Shown piece after piece: positions 28,370-38,037 of a DNA stretch of 64,000 nt. Position numbers and translations under genes: made by a program. Source of the stretch: Allobosea sp. WAO. GTDB taxonomy: Bacteria > Pseudomonadota > Alphaproteobacteria > Rhizobiales > Beijerinckiaceae. The stretch's first letter is position 1. Every line of letters starts with the position of its first letter. Location of the stretch: NCBI RefSeq assembly GCF_001509835.1, contig NZ_JXTJ01000008.1:707711-771710 (forward strand), read 5' to 3'. The notes below the pieces were generated by a model. That model searched no databases and was not told the DNA's origin. It saw only the letters and a list, made by a program, of their open reading frames with translations.

Positions 28370-30040
28370 GTGACCCGTTCCAGTGACCAACTCGTCTTCG
28401 TCCCGCTCGGAGGTCTCGGCGAGATCGGCATGAATGCCGCTCTCTACGGCTTCGGGCCGGAGGGCAGGCGCAAATGGATACTGGTCGATTGCGGGCTGTC
28501 CTTCGCCGGCCCCGAAGTGCCCGGCGTCGACATCGTCCTCCCCGACCTCAGCTATATCGTCGAGGACAAGGAGAACTTGCTGGGTATCGTCATCACCCAT
28601 GCCCATGAGGACCATATCGGCGCGCTCGCCGCGCTCTGGCCGGCCTTGCGCGCGCCGGTCTACTGCACCCGCTTCGCTGCCGGCCTGCTGGCGACCCGCC
28701 GGCTCTCGGAGCCCGGCGCGCCCAAGGTGCCGATGCATGTCGTGGCGCAGGGCGGCCGCATCACGCTCGGCCCGTTCGACATCGAGTTCGTCCCGGTCGC
28801 GCACTCGATTCCCGAATCGAACGCGCTGGCGATCCGCACCCCGGTCGGCCTCGTCGTCCACACCGGCGACTGGAAGATCGACCCGACGCCGCAGGTCGGC
28901 CTGCCGACCGACGAGGCGCGGCTGCGCGAGCTCGGCGAGGAGGGCGTGCTGGCGCTGGTCTGCGACTCGACCAACGTCATGCGCGACGGAATCAGCCCGA
29001 GCGAGGCAGACGTCGCCGCCAAGCTCAAGGAACTTGTGCATTCAGCGCCGGCGCGTGTCGCGGTCACGACCTTCGCCTCCAACGTGGCGCGGCTGCGCGC
29101 CGTGGCGGAGGCGGCGATGGCCGACCAGCGCGAGGTCGTCGTCGTCGGCCGCGCCATGGATCGCGTCATCGATGTCGCCCGCGAGTGCGGCTATCTCGAA
29201 GGCATCCCCGCCTTCCGCTCGGTCGACACCTATGGCTACCTGCCGCGCGACAAGGTCGTCGCCCTGCTGACCGGCAGCCAGGGCGAGCCGCGAGCCGCGC
29301 TCTCCCGCATCGCCTCCGACGATCATCCCGAGATCACGCTCGCCAAGGGCGACCGGGTAATCTTCTCCTCGCGCACCATTCCGGGCAATGAGAAGGCGGT
29401 CGGCAACATCCTGAACGCGCTCGCCCGCGACAATATCGAGATCATCACCGACCGGACCCATCTCGTCCACGTTTCCGGCCACCCGCGGCGCGAGGAGATG
29501 GCGCGGCTCTATGGCTGGCTGAAGCCGAAGATCGCGATCCCCGCCCATGGCGAGGACTTGCACCTCTCCGAGCACGCGGCCTTCGCCCGCGGCGTCGGCG
29601 TCAAGCATGTGCTGCGTGCAGCCAATGGCGACGTGGTCGGCATCTCGGCCGAGGGCGCCCGCAAGCTGACGGAAGTCCGGCATGGCCGGCTCTATCAGGA
29701 CGGGATGCTCCTCGTCGCCGCGCAGGAGCGCACCGTCGCCGAGCGCCGCAAACTGTCCTTCGCCGGCATCGTCTCGGTGGCGGTGGCGATGGACGAGAAG
29801 GGCGAGCTCGCCGGTGATCCCGAGATCGCGCTGCTCGGACTGCCGGTCCTGGCCAAGGACGGAACCTCGTTCGACGACATCGTCGCCGACGCGGTCGAGG
29901 ATCTGATCGCTGGCATGCCCAAGGCGAAGCGCCGCGACCCCGAGGCGGTGCGCAGCGCGCTCGAACGCGGCATCCGCAGCGCCGTCAACGAGGAGTGGGG
30001 CAAGAAGCCGCTGGTCAACGCCCTCGTGATCGAGGTCTGA
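28370..30040 (+). CDS. rnj: Ribonuclease J
   Basis: A 556-residue metallo-beta-lactamase/beta-CASP nuclease that works as 5'-3' exonuclease and endonuclease in RNA decay and rRNA maturation. Metal site HAHEDH (H77, H79, D81, H82) is intact and the beta-CASP motifs follow (TGSQGEP, SGHPRREE, HGEDLHL). The GTG start at 28370 is preceded by AGGA and gives the usual family length. A 148-base spacer separates it from birA. RNase J replaces or supplements RNase E functions in alphaproteobacteria. Confidence 0.95.
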   Translation: MTRSSDQLVFVPLGGLGEIGMNAALYGFGPEGRRKWILVDCGLSFAGPEVPGVDIVLPDLSYIVEDKENLLGIVITHAHEDHIGALAALWPALRAPVYCTRFAAGLLATRRLSEPGAPKVPMHVVAQGGRITLGPFDIEFVPVAHSIPESNALAIRTPVGLVVHTGDWKIDPTPQVGLPTDEARLRELGEEGVLALVCDSTNVMRDGISPSEADVAAKLKELVHSAPARVAVTTFASNVARLRAVAEAAMADQREVVVVGRAMDRVIDVARECGYLEGIPAFRSVDTYGYLPRDKVVALLTGSQGEPRAALSRIASDDHPEITLAKGDRVIFSSRTIPGNEKAVGNILNALARDNIEIITDRTHLVHVSGHPRREEMARLYGWLKPKIAIPAHGEDLHLSEHAAFARGVGVKHVLRAANGDVVGISAEGARKLTEVRHGRLYQDGMLLVAAQERTVAERRKLSFAGIVSVAVAMDEKGELAGDPEIALLGLPVLAKDGTSFDDIVADAVEDLIAGMPKAKRRDPEAVRSALERGIRSAVNEEWGKKPLVNALVIEV

Positions 30041-30138
30041 CGAGTGGCGAGCCGCCGCTCGCCAGTGCTAGGAAGGGCGCGCCCGGCGGGCGCCAGCCCG
30101 CACCGTTTCTCGTCGATCCCCTAGCCGCGGAGCCTCGC

Positions 30139-30543
30139 ATGATCGGACGCCTCAACCACGTGGCCATCGCCGTGAAGGATCTCGCCGCTTCGACGGCGCT
30201 CTATCGTGACACGCTCGGCGCCCGGGTGTCGCAGCCGCTGCCGCAGCCGGAGCATGGCGTTACGGTCGTGTTCGTCGAATTGCCCAACACCAAGATCGAG
30301 CTGCTCGAGCCGATGGGCGAGGATTCGCCAATCGCCAAGTTCCTCGAGCGCAATGCCGATGGCGGCATCCACCACATCTGCTACGAGGTCGACGACATCC
30401 TGGCGGCGCGCGACCGGCTGAAGGCGCAGGGCGCCCGCGTCCTCGGCTCAGGCGAGCCGCGCATCGGCGCCCATGGCAAGCCGGTGCTCTTCCTCCACCC
30501 CAAGGATTTTTGCGGCACGCTCGTCGAGCTGGAGCAGGCCTGA
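30139..30543 (+). CDS. mce: Methylmalonyl-CoA epimerase
   Basis: A 134-residue vicinal-oxygen-chelate protein that interconverts (2R)- and (2S)-methylmalonyl-CoA in propionyl-CoA use. Metal ligands fit His in LNHVAIAV, His in GIHHICYEV and Glu in LVELEQA at the C-terminus. ATG at 30139 has GGAG 8 bases upstream. The mutase and propionyl-CoA carboxylase are not in this window. A RidA gene follows after 3 bases. Confidence 0.94.
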   Translation: MIGRLNHVAIAVKDLAASTALYRDTLGARVSQPLPQPEHGVTVVFVELPNTKIELLEPMGEDSPIAKFLERNADGGIHHICYEVDDILAARDRLKAQGARVLGSGEPRIGAHGKPVLFLHPKDFCGTLVELEQA

Positions 30544-30546
30544 GCC

Positions 30547-30960
30547 GTGAGCGATTCTCCGATCGAGTTCTTCGGCGAGCCGGAGGCCGGCTCCTCGCGT
30601 CCGTTCAGCCTGGCGACGCGGGCCGGCGGCCTAGTCTTCGTCTCCGGACAGTCGGCGCCGCACGATCCGGCGCGTGGCGTCATCCGTGGCGAGACGCCGG
30701 CCCAGCAGGTGCGCGAGGCGCTGGCCTACATCACCCGAATCCTGGAAGAGGCCGGCAGCGGCCTCGACCGGGTCGTCCAGGTGACCATGCTGATTACCGA
30801 TCCCGCCGACTACGCCGCCTGCAACGCCGAATACGTCAAGCATTTCCCAGGCGGTCTGCCGGCCAGGCACACCGCCCGCTTCGGCGTCCCGACCGAGGCG
30901 CGCGTCGCCTTCTCCTGCATCGCGCTGGCGAGCGCAGAGGCAGAAGGGAACCGCAAATGA
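30547..30960 (+). CDS. RidA-family protein
   Basis: A 137-residue member of the YjgF/YER057c/UK114 family; RidA proper removes reactive enamine/imine intermediates. Typical motifs are present: VFVSGQSA, the RHTARFGVP box with the substrate-binding Arg, and VAFSCIAL. The exact subfamily and substrate cannot be told. GTG start; the stop overlaps the start of the DUF1467 gene (ATGA), so the two are coupled. Confidence 0.88.
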   Translation: MSDSPIEFFGEPEAGSSRPFSLATRAGGLVFVSGQSAPHDPARGVIRGETPAQQVREALAYITRILEEAGSGLDRVVQVTMLITDPADYAACNAEYVKHFPGGLPARHTARFGVPTEARVAFSCIALASAEAEGNRK

Positions 30961-31187
30961 GCATCACCGGCGGAATTGCAGTCTATTTCGTGATCTGGTG
31001 GACGGTGCTCTTCGCCGTGCTGCCCTTCGGCGTGCACAGCCAGTCGGAGGGCGGGGCGGTCAGCGACGGCACCGACCCGGGAGCGCCGCAGGCGCCGCTG
31101 CTGCTGAAGAAGGCGCTGGCGACAACCGTGATCGCCGCGATCATCTTTGCCGGCGTCTGGTACATCTGGTCGTTCATCGACCTGTAG
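30957..31187 (+). CDS. DUF1467 family small membrane protein
   Basis: A 76-residue protein with two membrane helices (about 5-25 and 50-72), matching the DUF1467 pattern: VYFVIWWTVLFAVLPFGV at the start and a Trp-rich second helix ending in IDL. Function unknown. It is coupled to the RidA gene upstream and ends this gene group. Confidence 0.85.
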   Translation: MSITGGIAVYFVIWWTVLFAVLPFGVHSQSEGGAVSDGTDPGAPQAPLLLKKALATTVIAAIIFAGVWYIWSFIDL

Positions 31188-31684
31188 GATCGGTTTTGAT
31201 CGCCCGAATGACCTGGCGCGGAGCGCGCCGGGATAGGGGCGAGAAGGACGAGCGTTGTTGCCCCGGCTGGCCTGATGCCGTGCTAAGGCTGGACATTCAG
31301 CGATGGCGAACGGGAAGCCCCAAAAACAAAAGGCAAGGCCTGAGCCTTGCCTTTGAAGTTTGTTTTTTACCGCAGTATCGGCGCGCGGTTGCAGCAAGCG
31401 CGGCTCATATACTAGGCGGGCGTTTGTTCCTCCCGAGACCTGGTCCGCGGCGCCCGAAACTTGGTCAGGCGCGCCCAGCAATCGAGAGTTAGCCGATCAC
31501 GATCACGCTGTCACCCGTTTAGGCAGCTTTGGCTCGAATTATTTGCATAATTATTCCAGCTTGCTCTTGTGCAGTGCAACATTCTTCTCCGCGGCCTGTT
31601 CTAGCGCCTTGTTCCGGTCAAAGGATGCCGTTACCTGCCTGTTTCGTAGAGCCGTCGGGCGTGCCGGCGGCCAGGAGACGCTCC
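31188..31684. other. 497-base gap with terminator and AT-rich segment
   Basis: No convincing gene on either strand. It contains a strong hairpin at 31329-31354, two imperfect copies of a 21-base unit at about 31435-31477 (both with a GA-A-C-TGGTC core), and an AT-rich patch AATTATTTGCATAATTATT near 31538, unusual in this GC-rich DNA and a candidate promoter for the cyclophilin operon. A small RNA ending at the hairpin is possible. Confidence 0.45.
31329..31368. terminator. Strong hairpin terminator, T-rich on both strands
   Basis: AAGGCAAGGC (31330-31339) pairs with GCCTTGCCTT (31344-31353) around CTGA. On the plus strand it runs into GTTTGTTTTTT (31358-31368); on the minus strand into TTTTGTTTTTGG. 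It lies 140 bases after the DUF1467 gene, farther than usual for an operon end. Confidence 0.8.
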
Positions 31685-32230
31685 ATGCTTCGCCCCATCA
31701 TCGCCGCCCTGGCCTTTTCCGCCTCCATTGCGCTCGCCCAGGCGCAGGCTCCCGATCCGCAGAACACCCTCGTGCTCGAGACCAAGGACGGCAAGGTCAC
31801 TATCCGCCTGCGTCCGGATCTCGCGCCCAAGCATGTCGAGCAGATCAAGACGCTGACCAAGCGCGGCTTCTATGACGGCATCGTCTTCCACCGCGTCATC
31901 GACGGCTTCATGGCCCAGACCGGAGATCCGAAGGGCAATGGCACCGGCGGTTCCGACCTGCCGAACATTCCCGCCGAGTTCACGCCGACGCCCTACAAGG
32001 TCGGTTCGGTCGGCATGGCCCGTTCGCAGAGCCCCGACTCCGCCAATTCGCAGTTCTTCATCTGCTTCGAGGGCTGCGGCTCGCTGACCGGCCAGTACAC
32101 CCTGTTCGGCGAGGTCACCTCCGGCATGGATGTCGTCCGCAAGATCAAGAAGGGCAGCTCGGCTAATAACGGCTCAGTGACCGCTCCGGACAAGATCGTC
32201 CGCATGCGCCTGCAGTCCGACGCCAAGTAA
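31685..32230 (+). CDS. Cyclophilin-type peptidyl-prolyl isomerase, exported
   Basis: A 181-residue proline isomerase with a signal peptide (cleavage near AQAQAP, residue 21), so it acts in the periplasm on protein folding. The cyclophilin core is intact: YDGIVFHRVIDGFMAQTGD with the catalytic Arg, MARS in the middle and NSQFFI. Ribosome site AGGAG lies 7 bases before the ATG. It is the first gene of a three-gene group that also contains a cytoplasmic paralogue. Confidence 0.94.
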   Translation: MLRPIIAALAFSASIALAQAQAPDPQNTLVLETKDGKVTIRLRPDLAPKHVEQIKTLTKRGFYDGIVFHRVIDGFMAQTGDPKGNGTGGSDLPNIPAEFTPTPYKVGSVGMARSQSPDSANSQFFICFEGCGSLTGQYTLFGEVTSGMDVVRKIKKGSSANNGSVTAPDKIVRMRLQSDAK

Positions 32231-32237
32231 GCCGCCG

Positions 32238-32870
32238 ATGCGCGCGCGCCTGCCCGCTCTGGCGCTTCTGCTGCTGGCCTTCGCCGGCAGCGCGCCCGTT
32301 CTGGCGCAGGACACGCGCGATCTCGGCCTGCCGCCGCCCTCCGGCTTCCAGAACCCCGTGCTGCCGCCACCCTCGGGCTACCAGAACCCGGTCCTGCCGC
32401 CGCAGAGCGGCCAGCGCTATATGCCCGGCATCGGCGGCCCCTTCGGCGAGGGAGACTACCGCCGGACCGTGCCGCCGCAGCCTCCAGGCACCGGTAGCGG
32501 CGTCATCGGCACGGTTTCGCCGGAGACGACCGCTCTGGGCGCCGAGACGCTCGACCGGCTCGACCAGATCGCCCCGGCGCTGCGACGCTGTTGGCAGCCG
32601 CCGGCGCTCGACGGGCCGACGGCTGCTGCGGCGGCCACTGTCCGCTTCAGCCTGCGCCGCGACGGGACCTTGTTCGGTCAGCCGCGCGTCACCTGGGAGA
32701 TGCGGCGGGCCTCGCCCGGCCTGCGCGAGCGCTTCAGCAACTCACTGGTCGCCGCAGTCCGCGATTGCACGCCGATGAGGTTGTCGCCCGGCCTCGGAGG
32801 GAGTATCGCAGGCCGACCCATCACCATCCGCTTCTACGGCCGCGCGCCGTCCAACCAGAGAGCAGTCTGA
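32238..32870 (+). CDS. Exported protein with proline-rich repeats and TonB-C-like end
   Basis: A 210-residue protein with a signal peptide ending near residue 24. Residues 30-60 hold three copies of a PPSG-x-QNPVLPP unit. The C-terminal 100 residues resemble the TonB/TolA C-terminal fold: a Cys-Trp pair (RRCWQPP), a central strand ATVRFSLRRDGTL, and a second Cys near AVRDCTPM, which could form a disulfide. Function is unknown; it is not a TonB since it lacks a membrane anchor. It sits between two cyclophilin genes and overlaps the second (TGATG). Confidence 0.75.
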   Translation: MRARLPALALLLLAFAGSAPVLAQDTRDLGLPPPSGFQNPVLPPPSGYQNPVLPPQSGQRYMPGIGGPFGEGDYRRTVPPQPPGTGSGVIGTVSPETTALGAETLDRLDQIAPALRRCWQPPALDGPTAAAAATVRFSLRRDGTLFGQPRVTWEMRRASPGLRERFSNSLVAAVRDCTPMRLSPGLGGSIAGRPITIRFYGRAPSNQRAV

Positions 32871-33337
32871 TGTCGCTCGATCCCGAGAACACCCTCGTCA
32901 TGGAGACCACCAAGGGCCGCGTGGTCATCAAGCTGCGCCCCGATCTGGCGCCCGGCCATGTCGAGCGCCTGAAGCTGCTCGCTCGCGAGGGCTTCTATGA
33001 CGGCATCGTCTTCCACCGCGTCATCGACGGCTTCATGGCGCAGGTCGGCTGCCCGCACGGCACCGGCACCGGCGGTTCGAGCTATCCAGACCTGAAGGCC
33101 GAGTTCAATGCCGAGCCGCATGTCCGCGGCATCTGCTCGATGGCCCGCGCCCAGAACCCGAACTCGGCCAACAGCCAGTTCTTCATCGTCTTCGACGACG
33201 CCCGCTTCCTCGACAAGCAGTACACGGTCTGGGGCCAGGTCGTGGAAGGCATGGAGAACGTCGACAAGATCAAGCGCGGCGAGCCGGTGCGCGATCCCGA
33301 CACCATCGTCTCGATGAAGGTGATGGCCGACGCCTGA
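32870..33337 (+). CDS. Cyclophilin-type peptidyl-prolyl isomerase, cytoplasmic
   Basis: A 155-residue proline isomerase without signal peptide. The core is very similar to the exported copy 1.2 kb upstream (FYDGIVFHRVIDGFMAQ, NSANSQFFIVFDD). The ATG overlaps the stop of the TonB-C-like gene, so it is coupled to it. Paired periplasmic and cytoplasmic cyclophilins in front of queA are common in Rhizobiales as far as I recall. Confidence 0.94.
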   Translation: MSLDPENTLVMETTKGRVVIKLRPDLAPGHVERLKLLAREGFYDGIVFHRVIDGFMAQVGCPHGTGTGGSSYPDLKAEFNAEPHVRGICSMARAQNPNSANSQFFIVFDDARFLDKQYTVWGQVVEGMENVDKIKRGEPVRDPDTIVSMKVMADA

Positions 33338-33364
33338 GCCTGAAGGGCTAGGGCGAGCCGCATC

Positions 33365-34450
33365 GTGGACGTCGGACTTTTCGACTTCGACCTGCCGGAG
33401 GAGCGGATCGCTCTGCGGCCCGCGAACCCGCGCGATTCGGCCCGCCTGCTCGTCGTTCGGCCGGATTCCGACCCTGTCCTCGAGGATCGCGGCGTCCGCG
33501 GCCTCGTGGATTTGTTGCGGCCGGGCGATGCGCTCGTCCTCAACGACACCCGCGTCATCCCCTCGCGCCTTTATGGCCGCCGCTATCGCGGTGATGCCTC
33601 GGCGCGAGTGGAGATCATGCTGCACAAGCGCGAGGCCGGCGACCGCTGGCTCGCCTTCGCCCGCCCGGCCAAGAAGGTCGCCATCGGCGAGACCATCCTC
33701 TTCGGCGACGACAGCGCCAGCAATATCTGCGAGCTCGGCCGGCTCCAGGCCGAGGTGGTCGGCAAGGGCGAGGGCGGCGAGGTCGAGCTGCGCTTCGCCT
33801 TTTCCGGGACGGCGCTCGACGAGGCGATCGTCAGGCTCGGTGAATTGCCGCTGCCGCCCTATATCGCCGGCAAGCGCCCGACCGATCTTGCCGATACGCG
33901 CGACTACCAGACGACCTATGCCCGGGAAGAAGGCGCCGTCGCCGCGCCCACTGCCGGGCTCCATTTCACACCTGAGCTGTTCGCGGCGCTGGAGAAGCGC
34001 GGCGTCTCACGCCATTTCGTCACGCTGCATGTTGGCGCCGGAACATTCCTTCCGGTCAAGGCCGACGACACGGACGAACACCGCATGCACGCCGAATGGG
34101 GCACGGTTAGCGCGCAGACGGCGCAGGCGCTGAACGCCGCGCGCGCCGCGGGGGGCCGCATCGTGGCCGTCGGTACGACCTCGCTGCGTCTTCTCGAAAG
34201 CGCGACCGGGGAGGATGGCGTGATCCAGCCCTTCTCGGGCGATACGGCGATCTTCATCACGCCGGGCTATCGCTTCCGCGCGGTCGACCTCCTGCTCACC
34301 AACTTCCATCTGCCGCGCTCGACGCTGTTCATGCTCGTCTCCGCCTTCTGCGGACTCGAGGTGATGAAACGCGCCTATGCGCATGCGATCGCGGAAGAAT
34401 ACCGCTTCTATTCCTACGGGGATTCTTCGCTGCTGGAGCGCGCCGGCTGA
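33365..34450 (+). CDS. queA: tRNA preQ1(34) S-adenosylmethionine ribosyltransferase-isomerase
   Basis: A 361-residue enzyme that moves the ribose of SAM onto preQ1 in tRNA to make epoxyqueuosine. Whole-length match to the family: [14 protein letters not shown] at the N-terminus, [32 protein letters not shown], and [16 protein letters not shown] near the end. GTG start 27 bases behind the cyclophilin gene. Convergent with rnd. Confidence 0.97.
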   Translation: MDVGLFDFDLPEERIALRPANPRDSARLLVVRPDSDPVLEDRGVRGLVDLLRPGDALVLNDTRVIPSRLYGRRYRGDASARVEIMLHKREAGDRWLAFARPAKKVAIGETILFGDDSASNICELGRLQAEVVGKGEGGEVELRFAFSGTALDEAIVRLGELPLPPYIAGKRPTDLADTRDYQTTYAREEGAVAAPTAGLHFTPELFAALEKRGVSRHFVTLHVGAGTFLPVKADDTDEHRMHAEWGTVSAQTAQALNAARAAGGRIVAVGTTSLRLLESATGEDGVIQPFSGDTAIFITPGYRFRAVDLLLTNFHLPRSTLFMLVSAFCGLEVMKRAYAHAIAEEYRFYSYGDSSLLERAG

Positions 34451-34486
34451 AGGCTGCGCTCCGGGAGCAGGGCAGCGCGCCGGCGA

Positions 34487-35626
34487 TCAGCCGACGGTGA
34501 CGCGCCCGCGCACGACCCGCAGCGCGAGCGAGCCGTTCTTCAGCGCCAGCGCCTTCTCGCCGAAGACCTCGCGCCGCCAGCCCTGCAGGGCCGGCACGTC
34601 GGCCTCGTCGTCGAAGGCGATGGCTTCGAGATCGTCGCTGGAGGCGATGATCTTCGGGGCGACGCGCTCGGCATCGGCGGTCGCCTTGAGCAGGACCTTG
34701 AGCAGGTCGAGCACGGCGCCGTTCGCCGGCCGGCCGCGCTCGCGCTCGAGCTTCGGGAGCGTGTGCGGGTCGAGGGCCTGGGCGCGTTCGATCGCGGCCA
34801 GGACCTCGCCGCCCGCCCGCGAGCGCTCGAAGCCGTTCGGCACCGAGCGCAATTCGCCCAGCGCCTCGGCCGAACGCGGTGCGCGCTGGACGATGTCCAT
34901 CAGCGCGTCGTCCTTCAGCACCCGCTGGCGCGGCACGTCGCGATGCTGCGCCTCGCGCTCGCGCCAGGCGGCGAGCTCGATCAGCACGGCGAGCTCCTTC
35001 GGCTTGCGGATCCGGCCCTTCAGGCGCAACCAGGCGTTCTCCGGCTTGACCTCATAGGTGCCGGGCGAATTCAGCACCGCCATCTCCTCGGCGACCCAGC
35101 TCTCGCGGCCGCTCTCGGCGAGATCGGCGGCGAGCGCGAGATAGATGTCGCGCAGATGGGTCACGTCGGATTCGGCATAGGCGAGCTGCGCATCGCTGAG
35201 CGGCCGGCGCGACCAGTCGGTGAAGCGCGAGGACTTGTCGATCCGCGCCTTGGCAAGGTCGTTGGCGAGCTGCTCGTAGCCGACGGAATCGCCATAGCCG
35301 CAGACCATCGCCGCGACCTGCGTGTCGAAGAGCGGGGCGGGGATCAGCCTGCCGATCATCCAGACGATTTCGAGGTCCTGCCGCGCGGCGTGGAAGACCT
35401 TGACCACATTCGGGTCGCTCATCAGCGCCAGGAAGGGCTCGAGGCTGAGATCGGGCGCCAGCGGGTCGACCAGCACGGCTTCGTCGGGCGAGGCGAGCTG
35501 GATCAGGCAGAGCTTCGGATAATACGTCGTCTCCCGCAGGAACTCGGTGTCGACCGTGACGAAAGGATGCCGCGCCAGGCGCGTGCACGCCTCGCTCAGT
35601 TCCGCGGTAGTGCTGATCAGGTTCAT
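34487..35626 (-). CDS. rnd: Ribonuclease D
   Basis: A 379-residue 3'-5' exonuclease for tRNA trimming. DEDDy residues are seen: D26 and E28 in VDTEFL, Asp in [11 protein letters not shown] and the Y...D pair in YAESDVTHL. An HRDC domain follows (about 205-290). The C-terminal end is a basic tail. It is divergent from aspS across 250 bases. Confidence 0.95.
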   Translation of the reverse strand: MNLISTTAELSEACTRLARHPFVTVDTEFLRETTYYPKLCLIQLASPDEAVLVDPLAPDLSLEPFLALMSDPNVVKVFHAARQDLEIVWMIGRLIPAPLFDTQVAAMVCGYGDSVGYEQLANDLAKARIDKSSRFTDWSRRPLSDAQLAYAESDVTHLRDIYLALAADLAESGRESWVAEEMAVLNSPGTYEVKPENAWLRLKGRIRKPKELAVLIELAAWREREAQHRDVPRQRVLKDDALMDIVQRAPRSAEALGELRSVPNGFERSRAGGEVLAAIERAQALDPHTLPKLERERGRPANGAVLDLLKVLLKATADAERVAPKIIASSDDLEAIAFDDEADVPALQGWRREVFGEKALALKNGSLALRVVRGRVTVG

Positions 35627-35652
35627 GGGCGGCTCTTAAGGCATGTTCAGCC

Positions 35653-35669
35653 AAAGTGGAAACCACTTT
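35653..35669. other. Perfect hairpin in the rnd-aspS divergent region
   Basis: AAAGTGG (35653-35659) and CCACTTT (35663-35669) around AAA. It lies 27 bases upstream of the rnd start and may be a regulator site or the arm of a dispersed repeat. The rest of 35627-35876 shows nothing I can assign. Confidence 0.4.
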
Positions 35670-35876
35670 CATGCGGAAAGCACCGGCAGATCCTTGCTTT
35701 TCGCCGGCTCGCCGGTCTGTCGGAGCGCATCTCTGCGTGGTCTGGCCGAGCCGACCAGGACGGCTCAATCGCCTGCGCTTCTTGACAAGCCCGCCGCCTG
35801 CGTGTGCTTACGGCTCAGACCGTCGCGCGGCCCCGTCGGGCCCGCCCGAATGCCCGGAAAGCCTGATCCCGTGACC

Positions 35877-37655
35877 ATGCACCGCTATCGTTCCCATACC
35901 TGTGGCGCGCTCCGCGAGAGCGATATCGGCTCGACCGTGCGCCTCTCCGGCTGGTGCCACCGCATCCGCGACCATGGTGGCGTGCTCTTCATCGACCTGC
36001 GTGACCACTACGGCATGACCCAGGTCGTCATCGACCCGGATTCTCCGGCCTTCCGCGACGCCGAAGAGCTGCGCTCGGAATGGGTCGTGCGCCTCGACGG
36101 CAAGGTCAAGGCACGCTTCGCCGGCACCGAGAACGCCAATCTCGCCACCGGCGCTGTCGAGGTCTTCGCGACCGCGATCGAGGTGCTCGGCCCCTCCGCT
36201 GAGCTGCCCCTGCCGGTCTTCGGCGATCTCGAATACCCCGAGGATACCAGGCTCAAGTACCGCTTCCTCGATCTGCGCCGCGAGAAGCTGCACAACAACA
36301 TCATGTTGCGCGGCAAGGTCGTCGACTCGCTGCGCTCGCGTATGAAGAATGCCGGCTTCTCCGAGTTCCAGACGCCGATCCTGACGGCCTCTTCGCCCGA
36401 GGGCGCGCGCGACTTCCTGGTGCCGAGCCGGCTGCATCCCGGCCATTTCTATGCCCTGCCGCAGGCGCCGCAGCAGTACAAGCAGCTCCTGATGATGGCG
36501 GGCTTCGACCGCTACTTCCAGATCGCGCCCTGCTTCCGCGACGAGGACCCGCGCGCCGACCGGCTGCCGGGCGAGTTCTACCAGCTCGACGTCGAGATGA
36601 GCTTCGTCGAGCAGGAGGATGTGTTCCGGACCATGGAGCCGGTCATCGCCGGCGTCTTCGAGGAGTTTGGCGGCGGCAAGTCGGTCACCAAGAACTGGCC
36701 GCGCATCCCTTATGCCGAGGCGATCGCCAAATACGGCTCCGACAAGCCGGACCTGCGCAACCCGCTGGTCATGCAGGACGTCTCCGAGCATTTCCGCGGC
36801 TCGGGCTTCAAGGTCTTCGCCCGTATCCTCGAGGACGAGAAGAACCGAGTCTGGGCGATCCCTGGTCCCAGCGGTGGTTCGCGCGCCTTCTGCGACCGGA
36901 TGAACTCCTGGGCGCAGGGCGAAGGTCAACCCGGCCTCGGCTATCTGATGGTCAAGGAGGACGGCGAAGGGCAGGGGCCGATCGCCAACAATATCGGCCC
37001 CGAGCGCGTCGCCGCGATCATCGCCCAGATGGGGCTGAAGCCGGGCGATGCCTGCTTCTTCACCGCCGGCAACCCGGACAAGTTCTACAAGTTCGCCGGC
37101 TCGGCCCGTAACAAGGTCGGTTCGGAACTCGGCCTGATCGACGAGAATGCCTTCGCCTTCGCCTGGATCGTCGACTTTCCGATGTACGAGTACAACGAGG
37201 ACGAGAAGAAGGTCGATTTCTCGCACAACCCCTTCTCGATGCCGCAGGGCGGCCTGAAGGCGTTGAAGGAAGAAGACCCGCTCAGCATCAAGGCCTTCCA
37301 GTACGACATCGCCTGCAACGGTTTCGAGCTCGCTTCCGGCGGCATCCGCAACCACAGGCCGGAAGCGATGGTGAAGGCCTTCGAGATCGCCGGATATGGC
37401 GAGGAGACGGTGGTCGAGCGCTTCGGCGGCATGTACCGCGCCTTCCAGTATGGCGCGCCTCCGCATGGCGGCATGGCGGCCGGCGTCGACCGGATCATCA
37501 TGCTGCTCGCCGGGGCGACCAATCTGCGCGAGGTCGCTCTGTTCCCGATGAACCAGCAGGCGGTCGATCTGCTGATGGGAGCGCCTTCCAATGTGACGCC
37601 GAAGCAACTGCGCGAGTTGCATCTGCGCCTCAACCTGCCCGAGAAGAACGGCTGA
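35877..37655 (+). CDS. aspS: Aspartate--tRNA ligase
   Basis: A 592-residue class II synthetase. Motif 2 is visible in [15 protein letters not shown], motif 3 in [11 protein letters not shown], and the bacterial GAD insertion domain lies between. ATG at 35877 gives the usual start HRYRSHTCG; the frame is open far upstream but that part is not family-like. Alphaproteobacteria often use this enzyme to charge both tRNA-Asp and tRNA-Asn; which type this is cannot be decided here. Confidence 0.97.
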   Translation: MHRYRSHTCGALRESDIGSTVRLSGWCHRIRDHGGVLFIDLRDHYGMTQVVIDPDSPAFRDAEELRSEWVVRLDGKVKARFAGTENANLATGAVEVFATAIEVLGPSAELPLPVFGDLEYPEDTRLKYRFLDLRREKLHNNIMLRGKVVDSLRSRMKNAGFSEFQTPILTASSPEGARDFLVPSRLHPGHFYALPQAPQQYKQLLMMAGFDRYFQIAPCFRDEDPRADRLPGEFYQLDVEMSFVEQEDVFRTMEPVIAGVFEEFGGGKSVTKNWPRIPYAEAIAKYGSDKPDLRNPLVMQDVSEHFRGSGFKVFARILEDEKNRVWAIPGPSGGSRAFCDRMNSWAQGEGQPGLGYLMVKEDGEGQGPIANNIGPERVAAIIAQMGLKPGDACFFTAGNPDKFYKFAGSARNKVGSELGLIDENAFAFAWIVDFPMYEYNEDEKKVDFSHNPFSMPQGGLKALKEEDPLSIKAFQYDIACNGFELASGGIRNHRPEAMVKAFEIAGYGEETVVERFGGMYRAFQYGAPPHGGMAAGVDRIIMLLAGATNLREVALFPMNQQAVDLLMGAPSNVTPKQLRELHLRLNLPEKNG

Positions 37656-37660
37656 TCTCC

Positions 37661-38032
37661 ATGCCTACTTTGCCTGCCGTGCGCCTTCTGGCGCCGGCTC
37701 TCGCGCTGCTGCCCGTTCTCTCGGCCTGCGTCTCGACGCCGTCCAATCCGAGCGCGGCGCGCGCCACGGTGCTCGCCGGCATCGTCTCGCGCGCCAGCGC
37801 CTGCAATGCCGGCTATGCGCGCCGCGACACGCTCGACCGTTTCCTCCAGTCGGAGCGAGCACGCGGCGCGACGCCGGAGCAGATCGCCGGCGCCCGCTCG
37901 ACCTATGTCACCATCTCCGAGGCGCAGACGATCAACCAGGGCATCCGGCCGGAGCCCTGCACGGCCGAGGAGCGGGCGACGCTGCGGGGGCAGATGAACA
38001 CCGTCCGCGCCAATCGCTTCGAGACGCTCTGA
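37661..38032 (+). CDS. Small lipoprotein of unknown function, paralogue 1
   Basis: A 123-residue protein with a lipoprotein signal (lipobox LSAC, Cys 23). The mature part is helical and holds two cysteines, in SRASACNAGY and in EPCTAEERATL. It shares this two-cysteine plan with the next gene. It starts 6 bases after aspS, so it is probably co-transcribed. No family recognised. Confidence 0.75.
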   Translation: MPTLPAVRLLAPALALLPVLSACVSTPSNPSAARATVLAGIVSRASACNAGYARRDTLDRFLQSERARGATPEQIAGARSTYVTISEAQTINQGIRPEPCTAEERATLRGQMNTVRANRFETL

Positions 38033-38037
38033 CGCCG

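Noticed and set aside
31360..31684. N-terminal extension of the exported cyclophilin or a separate frame here
   Set aside because: Codon use is poor, the AT-rich patch lies within it, and the signal peptide with a good ribosome site starts at 31685.
35643..35876. Longer start for AspRS
   Set aside because: The extra 78 residues are not part of any AspRS and cover the rnd promoter side and a palindrome.
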